A stretch of DNA of 6,989 nt. Origin: Acidobacteriota bacterium. GTDB lineage: Bacteria; Acidobacteriota; Terriglobia; Terriglobales; Acidobacteriaceae. The notes below the pieces were generated by a model. The model had not been told where the DNA came from. It saw only the letters and a list, made by a program, of their open reading frames with translations, and made no database searches. A program made the translations under genes and the position numbers. The stretch covers positions 1 to 6,989 of the forward strand of contig JAJZJJ010000149.1 of NCBI GenBank assembly GCA_021810175.1, given 5' to 3'. Positions 6,201 through 6,989 of the stretch are shown one piece after another. Position 1 is the first letter of the stretch. Each line of letters starts with the position of its first letter.

Positions 6201-6989
6201 ATGAGTAAAGTTCGAATCAACGATCTAGCGCGTGAACTGGAAGTAAAGAGTAGAGCCATTCTGGATGCGCTGAAAGAATGCGGAGTAACCGAGAAAAAGA
6301 CGCACTCCAGCTCCATTGAGCTGGACGAGGCGGAGCGTGTGCGCGCCTATATCCGGCGCGGCGGCCGCGGAGCTTCACAGACGGCGGCGCAGCGGCAGGA
6401 AGAGCCGAAGCCGAAAATTGACTGGTCGCGTGTTTCCAAGCCTGGAGACGTGTTGAAAGCCATACAGGAGCGGAAGGAGCAGGAGTCGGTTGTGGCGCGA
6501 GCTGCGCACCCCGCCTCACCCTCCACCCCGGCAGCAGCCAGGCCCGTAGTCGCTCGCCCGCCTGCTCCGCCACGTTCGACAGCACCCGGGGCTTCCAGAG
6601 CTTCGGCTTCGGCCGCTGCACCGCAGAAGCCGGCTCCGCGCCGCATTGTTCCCCAGCCTCGCCAGGCACCCAACGTCATTGCTCCGCCCCCGGTCAAGCC
6701 GGCGATCGCTTCAAAGCCGCCAGTGCGGGCAGTAGTGGCTGCTCCTCCGCCACTGCAGCCGCCTGCGCAGCAGGAGCCCAGGTCACCCCTCGGCGGCGCT
6801 CCGGAAATCCCAGTTCCCATTAAGTCGCCAGCCGTTCCGGCTGCTGCTCCAGCGCCCGCTCCGCCGGTGGCGGAAAAGCCGTCCGCACCAGTTCCTGTTG
6901 CCGCTGCTCCTGCCGCTGCTTCTGCCGCGCCCCAGTTGCCCGCAGCACCAGTTGCACCTTTAGCTCCCGTAGAACCTGAAGCTGAGATC
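6201..6989 (+). CDS. infB: Translation initiation factor IF-2, N-terminal part (cut by window end)
   Basis: The first 263 residues of the GTPase that brings formyl-Met-tRNA to the 30S subunit and promotes subunit joining; the G domain and later domains lie beyond the window. Residues 2-52 are the IF-2 N-terminal domain, recognisable from KVRINDLARELEVKSRAIL and the following ALKECGV. A short conserved-looking stretch, IDWSRVSKPGDVLKAIQ, lies at 73-89. From about 100 onward the sequence is a low-complexity Pro/Ala linker with scattered Lys and Arg, typical of long bacterial IF-2 forms. ATG 6201 is preceded by AAGGGG (6192-6197) at the short spacing of 3 nt. The frame stays open back to the TGA at 6081-6083, but contains no ATG, GTG or TTG there, so 6201 is the first usual start. 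It is third in the operon, 157 bp after nusA. Confidence 0.95.
   Translation, partial: MSKVRINDLARELEVKSRAILDALKECGVTEKKTHSSSIELDEAERVRAYIRRGGRGASQTAAQRQEEPKPKIDWSRVSKPGDVLKAIQERKEQESVVARAAHPASPSTPAAARPVVARPPAPPRSTAPGASRASASAAAPQKPAPRRIVPQPRQAPNVIAPPPVKPAIASKPPVRAVVAAPPPLQPPAQQEPRSPLGGAPEIPVPIKSPAVPAAAPAPAPPVAEKPSAPVPVAAAPAAASAAPQLPAAPVAPLAPVEPEAEI
6900..6923 (+). repeat. 12-bp tandem repeat in the IF-2 Pro/Ala linker
   Basis: GCCGCTGCTCCT (6900-6911) is followed directly by GCCGCTGCTTCT (6912-6923), one mismatch, and then a partial third copy (GCCGC). It encodes AAAP-AAAS in frame. Such repeats allow the linker to change length by slippage without a frameshift. Confidence 0.6.

Noticed and set aside
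6217..6820. Minus-strand ORFs opposite the IF-2 linker
   Set aside because: They are shadows of a GC-rich Pro/Ala-coding stretch; the plus strand carries a clear IF-2 N-terminal domain.

Overview
The window reads as a piece of an Acidobacteriota chromosome, most likely class Terriglobia (Acidobacteriaceae-like). I infer this from three things: a large Oar-like TonB-dependent receptor of the type strongly expanded in that phylum, a NusA whose N-terminus (MASPLYQSIEAL) looks like Terriglobia NusA as I remember it, and a GC-rich base composition. No database search backs the placement. All genes lie on the + strand.

Layout. Bases 1-235 are non-coding as far as I can tell, with an AT-rich island that carries a perfect TATAAT and leads into the receptor gene (236-3538, 1100 aa). 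Bases 3539-3714 are a spacer that ends in a textbook intrinsic-terminator-like hairpin directly before rimP. Then comes the conserved transcription/translation cluster rimP (3715-4305), nusA (4385-6043) and the 5' part of infB (6201 to the window edge). A 15-position near-perfect stem-loop without a T-run separates rimP from nusA. A 157-bp gap with a possible 40-codon ORF separates nusA from infB.

How the genes work together. RimP matures the 30S subunit, NusA controls pausing, termination and antitermination by RNA polymerase, and IF-2 places initiator tRNA on the ribosome. They form the classic rimP-nusA-infB operon. The hairpin plus T-run in the leader suggests attenuation, and because NusA modulates intrinsic termination it offers a plausible feedback loop. 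The receptor gene is a separate unit concerned with the outer membrane and has no visible functional link to the operon.

I see no novel defence, mobile or biosynthetic system here, no tRNA or rRNA, no CRISPR and no insertion sequence. The points worth a second look are regulatory: the rimP leader, the rimP/nusA hairpin, the nusA/infB gap, and a few small repeats.
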